64,000 nt of DNA, taken from assembly GCF_900156645.1 (NCBI RefSeq), contig NZ_FTOC01000007.1, forward strand, positions 1 through 64,000, in the 5' to 3' direction. The position numbers and the translations under genes are program-made. The notes below the pieces were generated by a model. That model had not been told where the DNA came from and did not search any database. It worked only from the letters and a program-made list of their open reading frames with translations. Source of the DNA: Salimicrobium flavidum (GTDB taxonomy: Bacteria; Bacillota; Bacilli; Bacillales; Halobacillaceae). Positions 38,088-47,635 of this stretch are shown piece after piece; positions within the stretch are counted from its first letter, which is position 1; every line of letters starts with the position of its first letter.

Positions 38088-38602
38088 AGGTCAACTTCAA
38101 TCTCCAGATCATCCAGTTTTGTACCATCGATGTGATAATAAGCCAGAGTCATTTCTTTCGATCCTTCCACCCAGTGTATGATGGCATAGGTAGGTTCTTC
38201 CCGGTCCCGAGGTAAACGTGAACTTCCAGGATTCATCACAAGCTTATCCCCCACCTTTTCTGCACCTATCATATGAGAATGTCCGAAACATGCTACGTCC
38301 GCTCCGACTTCCTCTGATCTGTAGAATATGGGCATGAGGGTCTGTTTCACCTGCAACAGATGTCCATGTGCTACGAAGAAGCGCACACCTTTGACATCCA
38401 CGACTTGTTCTTCTTCCATATCCGGTTCGAAGTCACAGTTTCCTTTTGCATAATGAAACCCCTGGAGCTCCTCTGAGTCTGTGGAAAGTTCCGAATCTCC
38501 ACAATGAATCATTGCGTCAGTCTCGTTTTCATGACGTTCTTTCACTTGCATAAGCTCTTCTTTCATACCATGACTGTCGCTGATCACTAAAACTTTCGGC
38601 AT
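38072..38602 (-). CDS. MJ0936/YfcE-type metallophosphoesterase (YsnB)
   Basis: The 176 residues have the calcineurin-like metal motifs: SDSHG near the start, HCGDSE, KGNCD, VAHGHL and FGHSH. Family members hydrolyse phosphodiesters in vitro; the cellular substrate is unclear. The start MPKVLVISD is 7 bases after AAAGGAG. It follows rdgB by 2 bases, as ysnB follows ysnA in B. subtilis. Confidence 0.9.
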   Translation of the reverse strand: MPKVLVISDSHGMKEELMQVKERHENETDAMIHCGDSELSTDSEELQGFHYAKGNCDFEPDMEEEQVVDVKGVRFFVAHGHLLQVKQTLMPIFYRSEEVGADVACFGHSHMIGAEKVGDKLVMNPGSSRLPRDREEPTYAIIHWVEGSKEMTLAYYHIDGTKLDDLEIEVDLGSRN

Positions 38603-38604
38603 GT

Positions 38605-39201
38605 TTACTCTCCTTTCTCTTCCAACCACTCTTCAATCTTCACGAGGGCATTGTGGCGGTGACTGATGCTGTTTTTCTCTTCGGCAGGAAGCTCAGCCAT
38701 CGTCTTCATGTAATTTTCCGGAATAAAAATCGGATCATAACCGAAGCCATGCTCCCCTCTCGGCTGAAGTGCAATCGCCCCTTCGCACGTACCTCGTTTT
38801 GTGAATGATGCCTGTCCAGGTCTCGCAACCGCGATTACACAAACGAAACGAGCTGACCGATCTTTGACAGTGGTTTCCCCAAGTTCCTCTAGAAGTTTCT
38901 CTATATTCTTCTTATCGTTCTTCTCTTCACCGGCGTACCTTGCCGAGTAAATCCCGGGTCTTCCCTGAAGTATATCCACTTCCAGCCCGGAATCATCAGC
39001 AAGAACAGGGATGTTCCACTGACTGGAAATCGTTTCTGCTTTTAACAGGGCATTCTTCTCGAAAGTGTCGCCCGTCTCCTCCACATCTATATCTTCCTCA
39101 AAGTCTTTCAGTGATTTGACTGTAATACCATAAGCGGAAAACATCTGTTCAAATTCCTTCACTTTTCCCTGGTTATTCGTTGCTATGACGACTTCTTTCA
39201 C
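38605..39201 (-). CDS. rdgB: XTP/dITP pyrophosphatase (HAM1/RdgB)
   Basis: RdgB removes deaminated purine nucleotides (XTP, ITP, dITP) from the pool. The 198 residues show [37 protein letters not shown] and the late [11 protein letters not shown] and SHRHNAL motifs. It overlaps rph by 4 bases, forming rph-rdgB-ysnB. Confidence 0.96.
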   Translation of the reverse strand: MKEVVIATNNQGKVKEFEQMFSAYGITVKSLKDFEEDIDVEETGDTFEKNALLKAETISSQWNIPVLADDSGLEVDILQGRPGIYSARYAGEEKNDKKNIEKLLEELGETTVKDRSARFVCVIAVARPGQASFTKRGTCEGAIALQPRGEHGFGYDPIFIPENYMKTMAELPAEEKNSISHRHNALVKIEEWLEEKGE

Positions 39202-39959
39202 TGTTGATCCTCCCGCTCTTTATAATTCTCGATTGCACTCGCCCAAGTACCGATCGCTTCTTTCTGGCGGAGTTTCAGTTCAGATATCGCTTCTGAAGCC
39301 AGTTCAAGCATCGTAGTAAGCTGTTTCATAGAGAACGTAGCCTCTTCTCCAGTCCCCTGAACTTCTACGAATTCACCTTCACCTGTCATGACGATATTCA
39401 TATCGACATCTGCCCTGCTGTCCTCTTCATAACAAAGATCGACGATTTCTTCCCCTTCCAGGACACCAACAGAAATGGCTGCCAAATAATCCATGACGGG
39501 AAGCTCCTTGATTTTCCCTTTATCCACCAGTGTGCCAAGCGCATGCACAACTGCAATGAAAGCTCCGGTGATGGAGGCTGTTCTCGTTCCACCATCAGCC
39601 TGGATGACGTCGCAATCCACCCATAATGTTCTTTCCCCGAGTGCTTCCAGGTCAATCACAGAACGCAATGCTCTTCCAATCAATCGCTGGATTTCCATCG
39701 TGCGTCCAGTAACTTTACCTTTCGAGGATTCACGTATGTTCCGGGTTTCGGTGGCACGTGGTAACATTGCATATTCTGCAGTGATCCATCCTTTGCCCTG
39801 CCCGCGAAGGAACGGAGGAACTCTATCTTCTATACTGGCGTTGCAAATCACTTTCGTATCTCCGAATTCTATAAGCACCGAACCTTCCGGATGTTTGATA
39901 TAATCAGTCTCTATTTTTATCGCTCTTAAATCTTTTACTTTACGTTCATCATTTCGCAC
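39198..39959 (-). CDS. rph: Ribonuclease PH
   Basis: RNase PH trims tRNA 3' ends by phosphorolysis. The 253 residues contain [69 protein letters not shown] and GTGEEATFS. The start is GTG at 39959, 6 bases after GGAGGA; the 27-codon upstream extension is not part of the family. B. subtilis has gerM between racE and rph; here only a terminator is found. Confidence 0.96.
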   Translation of the reverse strand: MRNDERKVKDLRAIKIETDYIKHPEGSVLIEFGDTKVICNASIEDRVPPFLRGQGKGWITAEYAMLPRATETRNIRESSKGKVTGRTMEIQRLIGRALRSVIDLEALGERTLWVDCDVIQADGGTRTASITGAFIAVVHALGTLVDKGKIKELPVMDYLAAISVGVLEGEEIVDLCYEEDSRADVDMNIVMTGEGEFVEVQGTGEEATFSMKQLTTMLELASEAISELKLRQKEAIGTWASAIENYKEREDQQ

Positions 39960-40030
39960 AAAAATTCCTCCTCCGATTACCATTAATTCCTGCCTATCAT
40001 AACACAAATCATCAGGCATCTCACCTATAT

Positions 40031-40060
40031 AAAAAGCCACTGCTATATAACGCAGTAGCT
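40031..40060 (-). terminator. Terminator after racE
   Basis: Minus-strand AGCTACTGC-GTTATATA-GCAGTGGCTTTTT between racE and rph. Confidence 0.75.
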
Positions 40061-40075
40061 GTTATGCCTTCTCCG

Positions 40076-40891
40076 CTACATAGGCGGGACAGGTTCGAGT
40101 TCGATGACTTCAAATATATCAAGCGGTCCTTCAAACCATTCGTCGGCTATCTTCCTGAATTTCTGATAATCACCTGTAGTATAAAACTTGAAAGTCGGGT
40201 CCTCTCCGCTTTGAGCCAGAAGTTGATTGTAGGAAAGGATAAGACTGGCCTCACGTGCCGTTTCTTCTCCCGAACTGATAACATTTATCGAAGCACCTAT
40301 CACTTCCTGGATGACATCCCTGATCAGCGGATAATGAGTACAACCAAGAATGAGTGTATCAATACCATTTTTATCTTTGAGGGGCTGGAGTTCCTTCTCT
40401 ACAATCGCCAAGGCTTCCGGTCCTGTGAATATCCCACGTTCCACGAGAGGAACAAAAGAAGGGCAGGCTTGACTGTTCACAAAGATGGAACTGTCTATAG
40501 CCGTCAATGCTTCCGGGTAAGCTTCACTCCGGACCGTCCCTTCCGTACCGATTACACCTATACGTCTATTCTCGCTGAACGAAATGGCGGCTCTCGCTCC
40601 CGGCTCTATGACACCAAGCACCGGAATAGTGAGTTTTTGCTGGAGCTCTTTAAGCGTAAAAGCCGTCGCTGTGTTGCATGCAACTACGAGCATCTTGATA
40701 TCGTGTTTCTTCAGATGTTCTACCATCTCCCAGGTGAATCTCTGCACTTCTTCTGCCGTACGGGGGCCATAAGGGCAACGTTTCGTATCACCGATATAGC
40801 TTATAGATTCTTTCGGTAGCTGTCGCATCAGCTCTTTGGCTACTGTCATGCCACCTACACCCGAGTCGATCACTCCAATTGGTCGATCCAT
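40076..40891 (-). CDS. racE: Glutamate racemase
   Basis: This enzyme makes D-glutamate for peptidoglycan. The 271 residues include IGVIDSGVGGMTVAKE, the first catalytic Cys in VVACNTATAF, and the second in LGCTHYPLIRD. The start is the second ATG, 7 bases after AGAGG. It follows the MarR gene, as racE follows ysmB in B. subtilis. Confidence 0.96.
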   Translation of the reverse strand: MDRPIGVIDSGVGGMTVAKELMRQLPKESISYIGDTKRCPYGPRTAEEVQRFTWEMVEHLKKHDIKMLVVACNTATAFTLKELQQKLTIPVLGVIEPGARAAISFSENRRIGVIGTEGTVRSEAYPEALTAIDSSIFVNSQACPSFVPLVERGIFTGPEALAIVEKELQPLKDKNGIDTLILGCTHYPLIRDVIQEVIGASINVISSGEETAREASLILSYNQLLAQSGEDPTFKFYTTGDYQKFRKIADEWFEGPLDIFEVIELEPVPPM

Positions 40892-40917
40892 TCTCATACC
40901 TCTTCTCCCGTTGTAGT

Positions 40918-41355
40918 TCAGTTAGTGACTTGAGTCATTCTTTCATGCATATGTTTCATAAGCGCGAGGAATTGATGATATTCATCTTCTTCCAAGCCCT
41001 CGAGCAATTCATTCATATAACTTCTGCGTTTGTCTATCACTTCCTGGATGACTCTTTCTCCGGAGGGTGTTATGTAAACACGAACCACCCTGCGGTCTTC
41101 TTCATCTTTCTGACGCTCTACCAATTCCAGGTCTTCCAACCGATCTATCATATCAGTGGTGGTACTATGTGCCAAGTGCATATGTTTAGCTATGGCTCCT
41201 ATCGTAATGCCTTTTTCATCCGAAACCCATTGCAGGGCTACGAATTGAGGAGGAGATACGTGGTAGTTCTCAAGTATTTCTCTTCCTTTGTCTTTGACAC
41301 CGGCCGCCACAAAACGTAAATATATCTCGAGATCTTCAATGATCTTATCTGCCAT
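40918..41355 (-). CDS. MarR-family transcriptional regulator (YsmB-like)
   Basis: The protein has 145 residues with a winged helix: PPQFVALQWVSDEKGITIGAIAKHMHLAHSTTTDMIDRLEDLELVERQ, with the wing DEEDRRVVRVYITPSGE. It is likely a dimeric repressor; ligand and targets are unknown. The same type of gene precedes racE in B. subtilis. AGGGGG-type ribosome site upstream. Its upstream region contains a 13-base G run on the coding strand. Confidence 0.9.
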   Translation of the reverse strand: MADKIIEDLEIYLRFVAAGVKDKGREILENYHVSPPQFVALQWVSDEKGITIGAIAKHMHLAHSTTTDMIDRLEDLELVERQKDEEDRRVVRVYITPSGERVIQEVIDKRRSYMNELLEGLEEDEYHQFLALMKHMHERMTQVTN

Positions 41356-41467
41356 GAATGGTCCCCCTCCATATCAATTAAAGTCTATGAAGTATATTCT
41401 CTCGGGTTACTGACGAAATATCAAGAAAAAAGATGAACAATTTCAACTTTTCTTCAGAATAGACCAT

Positions 41468-41480
41468 CCCCCCCCCCCCC
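41468..41480. repeat. Homopolymer of 13 C (G on the minus strand)
   Basis: A run of 13 identical bases between the ComA-like gene and the MarR gene. It is about 112 bases before the MarR start. Such tracts slip easily during replication. Confidence 0.95.
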
Positions 41481-41520
41481 GGAAACATGACCTCCTTTTG
41501 TGTATCTATAGATATTTTGT

Positions 41521-42177
41521 CTACACCTTGGAAATCAGTCCTAATTCCTGTGCTTTATAGAGGGCTTCCGTACGGGATCGGACATCCAATTTATTGAATA
41601 TGCCTGTAAGCGTATACTCCACACTACGCTGTGACATGTGGAGGTTCGTAGCAATCGTCTTATTCGTCAATCCCTTCGACACTTCTTTCAGGATCGCCTG
41701 TTCTTTTTCGTTCAGGGATAGGGCCTCTTCTTCTTTCGTCCAGTTCATTCTGATAGAAGTGGCACTCGCCTCTGTCCGGCGCAGCTGCTTGAACAGGTGA
41801 AGGGGGACCACAACTTCATCTCTCATAGCACAGCGGATAGCTGTCAATAATTGTTCCTGTGACGCAGTTTTACTTACAAAACCGTCAATTTCCGCTTCCA
41901 CCAGCATATTGAAATGTGTACTGAGATCAAACCCTGTGTAAATGAGAGTAGTGATCTCCGGCCATTCTTTCTTGATCCGTTTCGACAATTCAAGCCCGTT
42001 CACTCCCGGCATATACAAATCGATCAGGAGTACTTCATAGTTTCCCTGACTTACCATAGCCTCTACCTCAGTCGCTTTCTCCACGACGTCCACTTTCATT
42101 TCACTATTCTGTTCAATCATCGCTTTTGTACCTGTTCCTACAGCGGGATGATCATCAATAATCAGTATATTCGTCAT
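41521..42177 (-). CDS. comA: ComA-like response regulator (NarL/LuxR family)
   Basis: The 218 residues have a receiver domain (ILIIDDHPAVGTGTKAM, phosphoacceptor in VLLIDLYMPGVNG, conserved YTG and SKT) and a LuxR-type HTH (ILKEVSKGLTNKTIATNLHM ... SVEYTLTGIFNKLDVRSRTEA). The wording of both domains is closest, in my recall, to B. subtilis ComA, including DDHPAV, FKQL and the IFNKL-V-SRTEA recognition end. It overlaps the kinase gene by 23 bases. B. subtilis has the LuxR-type gerE in this region between sdhB and racE. Confidence 0.88.
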   Translation of the reverse strand: MTNILIIDDHPAVGTGTKAMIEQNSEMKVDVVEKATEVEAMVSQGNYEVLLIDLYMPGVNGLELSKRIKKEWPEITTLIYTGFDLSTHFNMLVEAEIDGFVSKTASQEQLLTAIRCAMRDEVVVPLHLFKQLRRTEASATSIRMNWTKEEEALSLNEKEQAILKEVSKGLTNKTIATNLHMSQRSVEYTLTGIFNKLDVRSRTEALYKAQELGLISKV

Positions 42178-44320
42178 CGTTTTCTTTTCCTTTCTGTTGG
42201 ATCGGGAATCTTACCTCTGCCCTGAAACCTTCACCTTTGGCAGTATCTATATGCAGGGAACCTCTAAGTCCGTTCACCCGGTGTTCTATCCCCGACAGAC
42301 CGATATGAGTGAAGGCATCCCATTTGTAATTATCTTCCATACCTACTCCATCATCTTCATAGTAGAGTCTCACTTCCTCTTCGTCCCCTTCAAGCCTTAA
42401 ATGAACGTGCTTAGCTCCACTATGTTTCATCGTGTTCGATAAAAATTCCTGGACGATTCTATAAACCGTCAACATCATTTCCTGATCGATCTCTGCATGG
42501 AAATGTTTGGCATAGAGATAAACGGTAAAATTGGAACGGAGTTGATATTGTTGGATGAGATTATCGAGGGACTGAACGATCCCTATTTCTTTTAAAAATG
42601 TAGGTCGCAATTCACTGCAGGTTTCTCGTGTCAGATGGATACTGTCTAGAAGTTGTTCTTTATAGACAGACAGTTCCGAACGTAAGGTGAGCGGAAGCTC
42701 CTGCCGATTAGAGTATAACTCGTCCATACGACGATAAAGATAAAGCAGTTCCTGCAATACCGTATCGTGAATGTCAATCGAAAGTTGTTTTCTCTGTTCC
42801 TCCGCTATCTGGAACAATAATCTTGAGAGCCAGGCGGGATATTGATTGGTATGTTCATTTTTCAATGATTGCAATTGTTTCATCAAGTCTTCGATGTGGC
42901 TCATATTTTCTATAGCGATGTTCGCGTTCATAGAAATAATTTGCAAATACTTTTTCTCTTCCCTATTCAACGTCGTGAAATCCTGCTTCCCTCTGCTGAA
43001 AATCACTGTAACCTTATTCAAAGACTCGGAGACGACTAACCCGAAACCTTTTTCCGTTTCCACTATTTCCCCTACTCCTAGCTCCCTGTTATGGAAAGAA
43101 TGCTGCAAGTGATAAAGAAGATCTTCAGGCAGCGGGTCATTCACGCAGAACATTTCGCGGTTTGTATTATACGAATAAGCCTGGGTCTCTGCTAAGTTCA
43201 GCGTCTCTGTTATTTCTCCGCATATTCCATTCATCAGAGACACAGCACTATACTGATCTTTGAAGTTTTTCGTGACTTTATGAAGACTTTCCTGAAAGTT
43301 TGTACGATTGGAGAACAGAACACGTTGGACACGGAAATTAACAAGCTCTGCTATCGTAAGCACAAAAGCAAGAACAGTGAAACTCGACACCAACAACTGC
43401 ATAAACATTACGAATGATAAAGACCAATCAATAATCAAGTTGGCTATGAATGCTATAAGGATACTTGGCATCAAAGAAATCAGTGCATGATACCTTAATC
43501 GCTGGAAGATGAAATTGATATCAATCAGCTGTTCCTTTGATAACAGGTACGTAAATGTAATCGGTAGTGCTATGAGGAAGAAAGCAGCAAACTCTATACC
43601 TACTATCGGCGTTCCTATAAGTAGTCGTGGTATCAGATAAAAAAGCACATAAGGAGCGAAAGTTACAGTAACACCAAAACTTATGTATTTAAAAAACGAA
43701 CGGTAAGTGGTGTCGCGTACCCTGATCATACCAAAACAGACTACCCCGAACATCAAAAAATAAAAGAACAACAGAATAATATATTGCACATGGTCCATCC
43801 AGAGAACGGTTCTCCCTGTCATTAAGCTGAAGATGTCAAACACCAAAGATAGCAAGAGGATCATATATCCGAACTGGTAAATTTTTTTCGGAAACAAATA
43901 CATGTCCACTTCCTTGAAATATACATATAAAAAGTGGATGAAAAGAATGGGAGCACTGATGAAGCAGACTGAATTCACGAAAATATTGAAAGTCACTCCG
44001 AGTATGGCTCCTCCTGTACTGATATAACCCAGGGCCAATAGGAGAAAAAAAGTGATCAACAGCCTGATGGAGAATGTATTCGGCATGCGGCGATGAATAA
44101 ACGTGCTGATGAATACGGTGATCAGAAAATAAAATGAAGGAACAATAATGAAAAACAGAAGATAAAACGCGTACGATGAAATTGATGCATGTAACTTGAT
44201 CATCGCATGGTTTTCATCCCTGAAAAGGTGGGCCGTTTCTTCAGCATATGAATGGATAACCAAAACGACACCGAGCAATATAGTCACACTTAAAAAATAA
44301 TAAAACCATCTTTTATGCAT
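42155..44320 (-). CDS. comP: ComP-like sensor histidine kinase
   Basis: The protein has 721 residues. About eight to ten membrane helices fill the first 370 residues. A GAF-like linker, a HisKA_3 dimerisation domain (SIDIHDTVLQELLYLYRRMDE, phosphorylated His in IHDTV) and an HATPase (YRIVQEFLSNTMKHSGAKH, DDGVGM, IGLSGIEHRV) follow. The architecture equals ComP, the ComX pheromone receptor. The start MHKRWFYY is about 7 bases after GGGAGGA. No comQ or comX lies upstream, so the signal is unknown. Confidence 0.88.
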   Translation of the reverse strand: MHKRWFYYFLSVTILLGVVLVIHSYAEETAHLFRDENHAMIKLHASISSYAFYLLFFIIVPSFYFLITVFISTFIHRRMPNTFSIRLLITFFLLLALGYISTGGAILGVTFNIFVNSVCFISAPILFIHFLYVYFKEVDMYLFPKKIYQFGYMILLLSLVFDIFSLMTGRTVLWMDHVQYIILLFFYFLMFGVVCFGMIRVRDTTYRSFFKYISFGVTVTFAPYVLFYLIPRLLIGTPIVGIEFAAFFLIALPITFTYLLSKEQLIDINFIFQRLRYHALISLMPSILIAFIANLIIDWSLSFVMFMQLLVSSFTVLAFVLTIAELVNFRVQRVLFSNRTNFQESLHKVTKNFKDQYSAVSLMNGICGEITETLNLAETQAYSYNTNREMFCVNDPLPEDLLYHLQHSFHNRELGVGEIVETEKGFGLVVSESLNKVTVIFSRGKQDFTTLNREEKKYLQIISMNANIAIENMSHIEDLMKQLQSLKNEHTNQYPAWLSRLLFQIAEEQRKQLSIDIHDTVLQELLYLYRRMDELYSNRQELPLTLRSELSVYKEQLLDSIHLTRETCSELRPTFLKEIGIVQSLDNLIQQYQLRSNFTVYLYAKHFHAEIDQEMMLTVYRIVQEFLSNTMKHSGAKHVHLRLEGDEEEVRLYYEDDGVGMEDNYKWDAFTHIGLSGIEHRVNGLRGSLHIDTAKGEGFRAEVRFPIQQKGKENDDEYTDY

Positions 44321-44351
44321 AGCCATTCCTCCCTTCTTCATCTTAATGATT

Positions 44352-44389
44352 AAAAAAAGCTGTGTCCACTAGGGACACAGCTTTTTGCA
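44352..44389 (-). terminator. Terminator after sdhB
   Basis: Minus-strand AAAAAGCTGTGTCC-CTAGT-GGACACAGCTTTTTTT, a long perfect stem between sdhB and the comP-like gene. Confidence 0.92.
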
Positions 44390-44395
44390 ATGAAT

Positions 44396-45154
44396 TTATC
44401 TGTCGCTTCCGAAAAAGCTCTTGAATGATTCAAGTGCCGTATCACGGTACAAGGCTGCAAGGGAAGTCGTCAAAGGTATGCCTTTCGGACAAACTTCTAC
44501 ACAGTTTTGTGCGTTCCCGCATCCCATGATCCCTTCTTCATCCATAATGGATTGAAGACGTTCACTCTTGTGCATTTCACCAGTAGGATGGGAATTGAAC
44601 AGACGTACTTGTGATAATGCAGCCGGTCCGATGAAGTCGGATTTGCTGTTCACATTCGGGCATGCCTCGAGGCATACACCGCATGTCATACACTTGGACA
44701 GTTCATACGCCCACTGTCTTTTTGTTTCTGCCACGCGTGGTCCAGGACCTAGGTCGTACGTACCGTCGATAGGTACCCATGCCTTCACTTTTTTAAGTGA
44801 GTCAAACATTCTCGCTCGATCTACAGCCAAGTCGCGGACGACAGGGAACGTAGTCATAGGTTCCAATTTAATAGGCTGCTCTAATTGGTCCACAAGAGCT
44901 GTACACGACTGACGGGGCTCTCCGTTAATGACCATAGAACATGCTCCACAAACTTCCTCCAGACAACCCATTTCCCAGAATATCGGGGTAGTGGCTTCTC
45001 CGTCTGCATTTACAGGATTTCTCCTGATTTCCATAAGAGCCGAAATGACATTCATATTCTGTCGGTAGGGTACACTGAAGGTTTCTTTATATGGTTCACT
45101 CTCAGGATCATCCTGTCTTGTGACGATCAACGTTATATTCTTCTCTTCACTCAC
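44396..45154 (-). CDS. sdhB: Succinate dehydrogenase iron-sulfur subunit
   Basis: SdhB passes electrons from FAD to the membrane heme and menaquinone. The 252 residues hold the [2Fe-2S] cysteines (GCLEEVCGACSMVING ... SCTAL) and the C-terminal [4Fe-4S]/[3Fe-4S] cysteines (CMTCGVCLEACPN, GCGNAQNCVEVCPKGIP). It uses a GTG start after AAGGAGG. It is the last gene of sdhCAB. Confidence 0.96.
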   Translation of the reverse strand: MSEEKNITLIVTRQDDPESEPYKETFSVPYRQNMNVISALMEIRRNPVNADGEATTPIFWEMGCLEEVCGACSMVINGEPRQSCTALVDQLEQPIKLEPMTTFPVVRDLAVDRARMFDSLKKVKAWVPIDGTYDLGPGPRVAETKRQWAYELSKCMTCGVCLEACPNVNSKSDFIGPAALSQVRLFNSHPTGEMHKSERLQSIMDEEGIMGCGNAQNCVEVCPKGIPLTTSLAALYRDTALESFKSFFGSDR

Positions 45155-45168
45155 GATGAAGGTCCTCC

Positions 45169-46920
45169 TTATTTACTCTTCGAATAGTCTCGCTTACGTG
45201 GCTCGATCAACGAAGTGTCTACTTCTTCATAGCTGATGACAGGCTCGTTTTTCTCTTTATCAAATGTTGCGATTGTCGTCTTAAGGAATTCCTCGTCGTT
45301 ACGATCCGGAAATTCGGGCTTGAAGTGGGCACCACGACTTTCATTACGATGGTAAGCACCCAATGTTATCACTCTTGCTAATTGTAACATGTTTTCGAGC
45401 TGTCGAGTGAACATTGCACCCTGATTACTCCAGCGGGATGTGTCATTGATATTGATGCGTTCATATCGTTCCATCAATTCTTTTATCTTCTCATCCGTCT
45501 TCAAAAGATTGTCGTTTTCACGAACGACAGTAACATAGTCTGTCATCCATTCTCCGAGCTCTTTATGAATCTGATAAGCATTTTCGTCTCCATCCATTTT
45601 CATGATTTCCTCGAAACGATCCTGCTCTGCCTGGCGTTGTCTATCAAATACATCTTGGTCCATATCTTCTACATGTTCTTCTAAAGTTTCCGTATATTTG
45701 ACGGCATTAGGTCCTGCCACCATACCACCATAAATAGAAGACAATAGAGAGTTCGCTCCCAGGCGGTTGCCTCCATGTTGAGTGAAATCACATTCTCCGG
45801 CGGCAAAGATGCCAGGTATATTGGTCATCTGATCGAAGTCTACCCACATTCCGCCCATGGAATAGTGTACAGCAGGGAATATTTTCATCGGAACTTTACG
45901 AGGGTCTTCGCCTACGAACTTCTCGTAAATCTCTATGATTCCTCCCAGCTTAACATCCAGCTCCTTGGAATCTTTATGAGATAGGTCGAGGTACACCATG
46001 TTTTCTCCGTTGATACCTAATTTCTGATTCACACATACATCGAATATTTCTCTGGTTGCAATATCCCTGGGAACAAGGTTTCCGTAAGCAGGATATTTCT
46101 CCTCAAGGAAATACCATGGTTCTCCGTCCTTATATGTCCAGACACGTCCACCTTCTCCGCGGGCCGACTCACTCATCAGTCGAAGTTTGTCGTCTCCGGG
46201 GATCGCTGTAGGATGGATCTGGATGAACTCTCCGTTTGCATATTTCACGCCTTGCAGATATAGAGAAGCAGCTGCAGACCCGGTGTTGATAATCGAGTTG
46301 GTGGATTTACCGAAGATGATACCAGGTCCCCCAGTAGCCATTATTACGGCATCAGCGGGAAAATCTTTGATTTCATGACTATTTATATCCTGAGCTACGA
46401 CTCCGCGGCCCACGCCACCGTCATCAACTATAGCTGACAGAAACTCCCATCCTTCATACTTAGTTACCAGACCGTTCACCTCATGTCTGCGCACCTGTTC
46501 GTCAAGAGCATAGAGCAATTGCTGGCCTGTCGTCGCCCCGGCATAGGCCGTACGGTGATGCTGGGTTCCGCCGAAACGTCGGAAGTCAAGGAGACCTTCC
46601 GGCGTACGGTTGAACATAACTCCCATACGATCCAGAAGGTGAATGATTCCTGGGGCAGCGTCACACATCGCTTTGACCGGAGGCTGGTTAGCCAGGAAAT
46701 CCCCTCCATAAACGGTATCATCAAAGTGTTCCCAAGGAGAATCCCCTTCCCCTTTTGTATTTACAGCGCCGTTAATACCACCCTGTGCACACACGGAGTG
46801 GGAACGTTTTACAGGCACCATGGATAAGAGGTCCACGTGCACCCCTTCTTCTGCTGCTTTGATTGTTGCCATGAGACCGGCTAAGCCTCCTCCGACAACA
46901 ACGATATTTTTATTTGACAT
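45169..46920 (-). CDS. sdhA: Succinate dehydrogenase flavoprotein subunit
   Basis: SdhA oxidises succinate to fumarate with covalently bound FAD. The 583 residues show the dinucleotide fold (IVVVGGGLAGLMATIKAAEEG), the flavinylation region (HSVCAQGGINGAVNTK), the catalytic ESARGEGGRVW segment and HYSMGGMWVD. ATG follows AAGGGAG. It lies between sdhC and sdhB. Confidence 0.97.
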   Translation of the reverse strand: MSNKNIVVVGGGLAGLMATIKAAEEGVHVDLLSMVPVKRSHSVCAQGGINGAVNTKGEGDSPWEHFDDTVYGGDFLANQPPVKAMCDAAPGIIHLLDRMGVMFNRTPEGLLDFRRFGGTQHHRTAYAGATTGQQLLYALDEQVRRHEVNGLVTKYEGWEFLSAIVDDGGVGRGVVAQDINSHEIKDFPADAVIMATGGPGIIFGKSTNSIINTGSAAASLYLQGVKYANGEFIQIHPTAIPGDDKLRLMSESARGEGGRVWTYKDGEPWYFLEEKYPAYGNLVPRDIATREIFDVCVNQKLGINGENMVYLDLSHKDSKELDVKLGGIIEIYEKFVGEDPRKVPMKIFPAVHYSMGGMWVDFDQMTNIPGIFAAGECDFTQHGGNRLGANSLLSSIYGGMVAGPNAVKYTETLEEHVEDMDQDVFDRQRQAEQDRFEEIMKMDGDENAYQIHKELGEWMTDYVTVVRENDNLLKTDEKIKELMERYERININDTSRWSNQGAMFTRQLENMLQLARVITLGAYHRNESRGAHFKPEFPDRNDEEFLKTTIATFDKEKNEPVISYEEVDTSLIEPRKRDYSKSK

Positions 46921-46959
46921 TATAAAAGTTCACTCCCTTGATCACTATCTATCCATTGT

Positions 46960-47580
46960 TTATACGCCGTAAGCGAACTGAATTACTGTACGGACACCGA
47001 TGTAAGCCAGCGCTAAAAACACTACCAGTGATACATAGGTCATTATACGTTGGGACCTTGGTGTAACTGTAATCCCCCAGCTGACGAAGAAAGACCATAG
47101 TCCGTTAGCGAAGTGGAACGTTACGGAAAGTATCCCCACTATGTAAAACCAGAAAAAGAATGGTTGAGTCAGTATATCTTCCATCAACTGATAGTTAAGC
47201 TCTTCCCATCCGAACCCTATCGCTACTCTTGTTTCCCATATGTGCCAGGCAACAAAGATCAGCGTCAGAATCCCTGTGATTCGCTGCAATACAAACATCC
47301 AGTTACGGAAATAACCCTGCCTGTTCACGTTGAAATTGGACTGAAATGCTATATACACTCCATAGATCCCGTGGAACAGCAATGGCAAAAAGATAATGAA
47401 AATTTCCAAAACATAGCGGTATGGCAAACCTTCTATAAGATGAGCCGCCGTGTTGAATGCTTCCGGTCCTCTCGTGGCAAAAAAGTTTGTCGTTAAATGC
47501 TGGAATAAAAATACTCCGAGAGGTATAACCCCCAAAAGTGAATGCAATCTCCTGTTTACATAGCCTCGTGATCCTGCCAT
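46960..47580 (-). CDS. sdhC: Succinate dehydrogenase cytochrome b558 subunit
   Basis: The single membrane anchor of the Gram-positive type, binding two hemes b. The 206 residues have five membrane helices with candidate heme-ligand histidines (RRLHSLLGVIPL, FQHLTTNF, LLFHGIYGVY, VAWHIWE, VTFHFANGLW). The start MAGSRGYVNRRL follows GAGGGGGG. It is the first gene of sdhCAB. Confidence 0.95.
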   Translation of the reverse strand: MAGSRGYVNRRLHSLLGVIPLGVFLFQHLTTNFFATRGPEAFNTAAHLIEGLPYRYVLEIFIIFLPLLFHGIYGVYIAFQSNFNVNRQGYFRNWMFVLQRITGILTLIFVAWHIWETRVAIGFGWEELNYQLMEDILTQPFFFWFYIVGILSVTFHFANGLWSFFVSWGITVTPRSQRIMTYVSLVVFLALAYIGVRTVIQFAYGV

Positions 47581-47635
47581 ATTTACCCCCCTCAACTCCT
47601 ATATGTGATTGAATTTATGTACCCATTTCCAGAAA

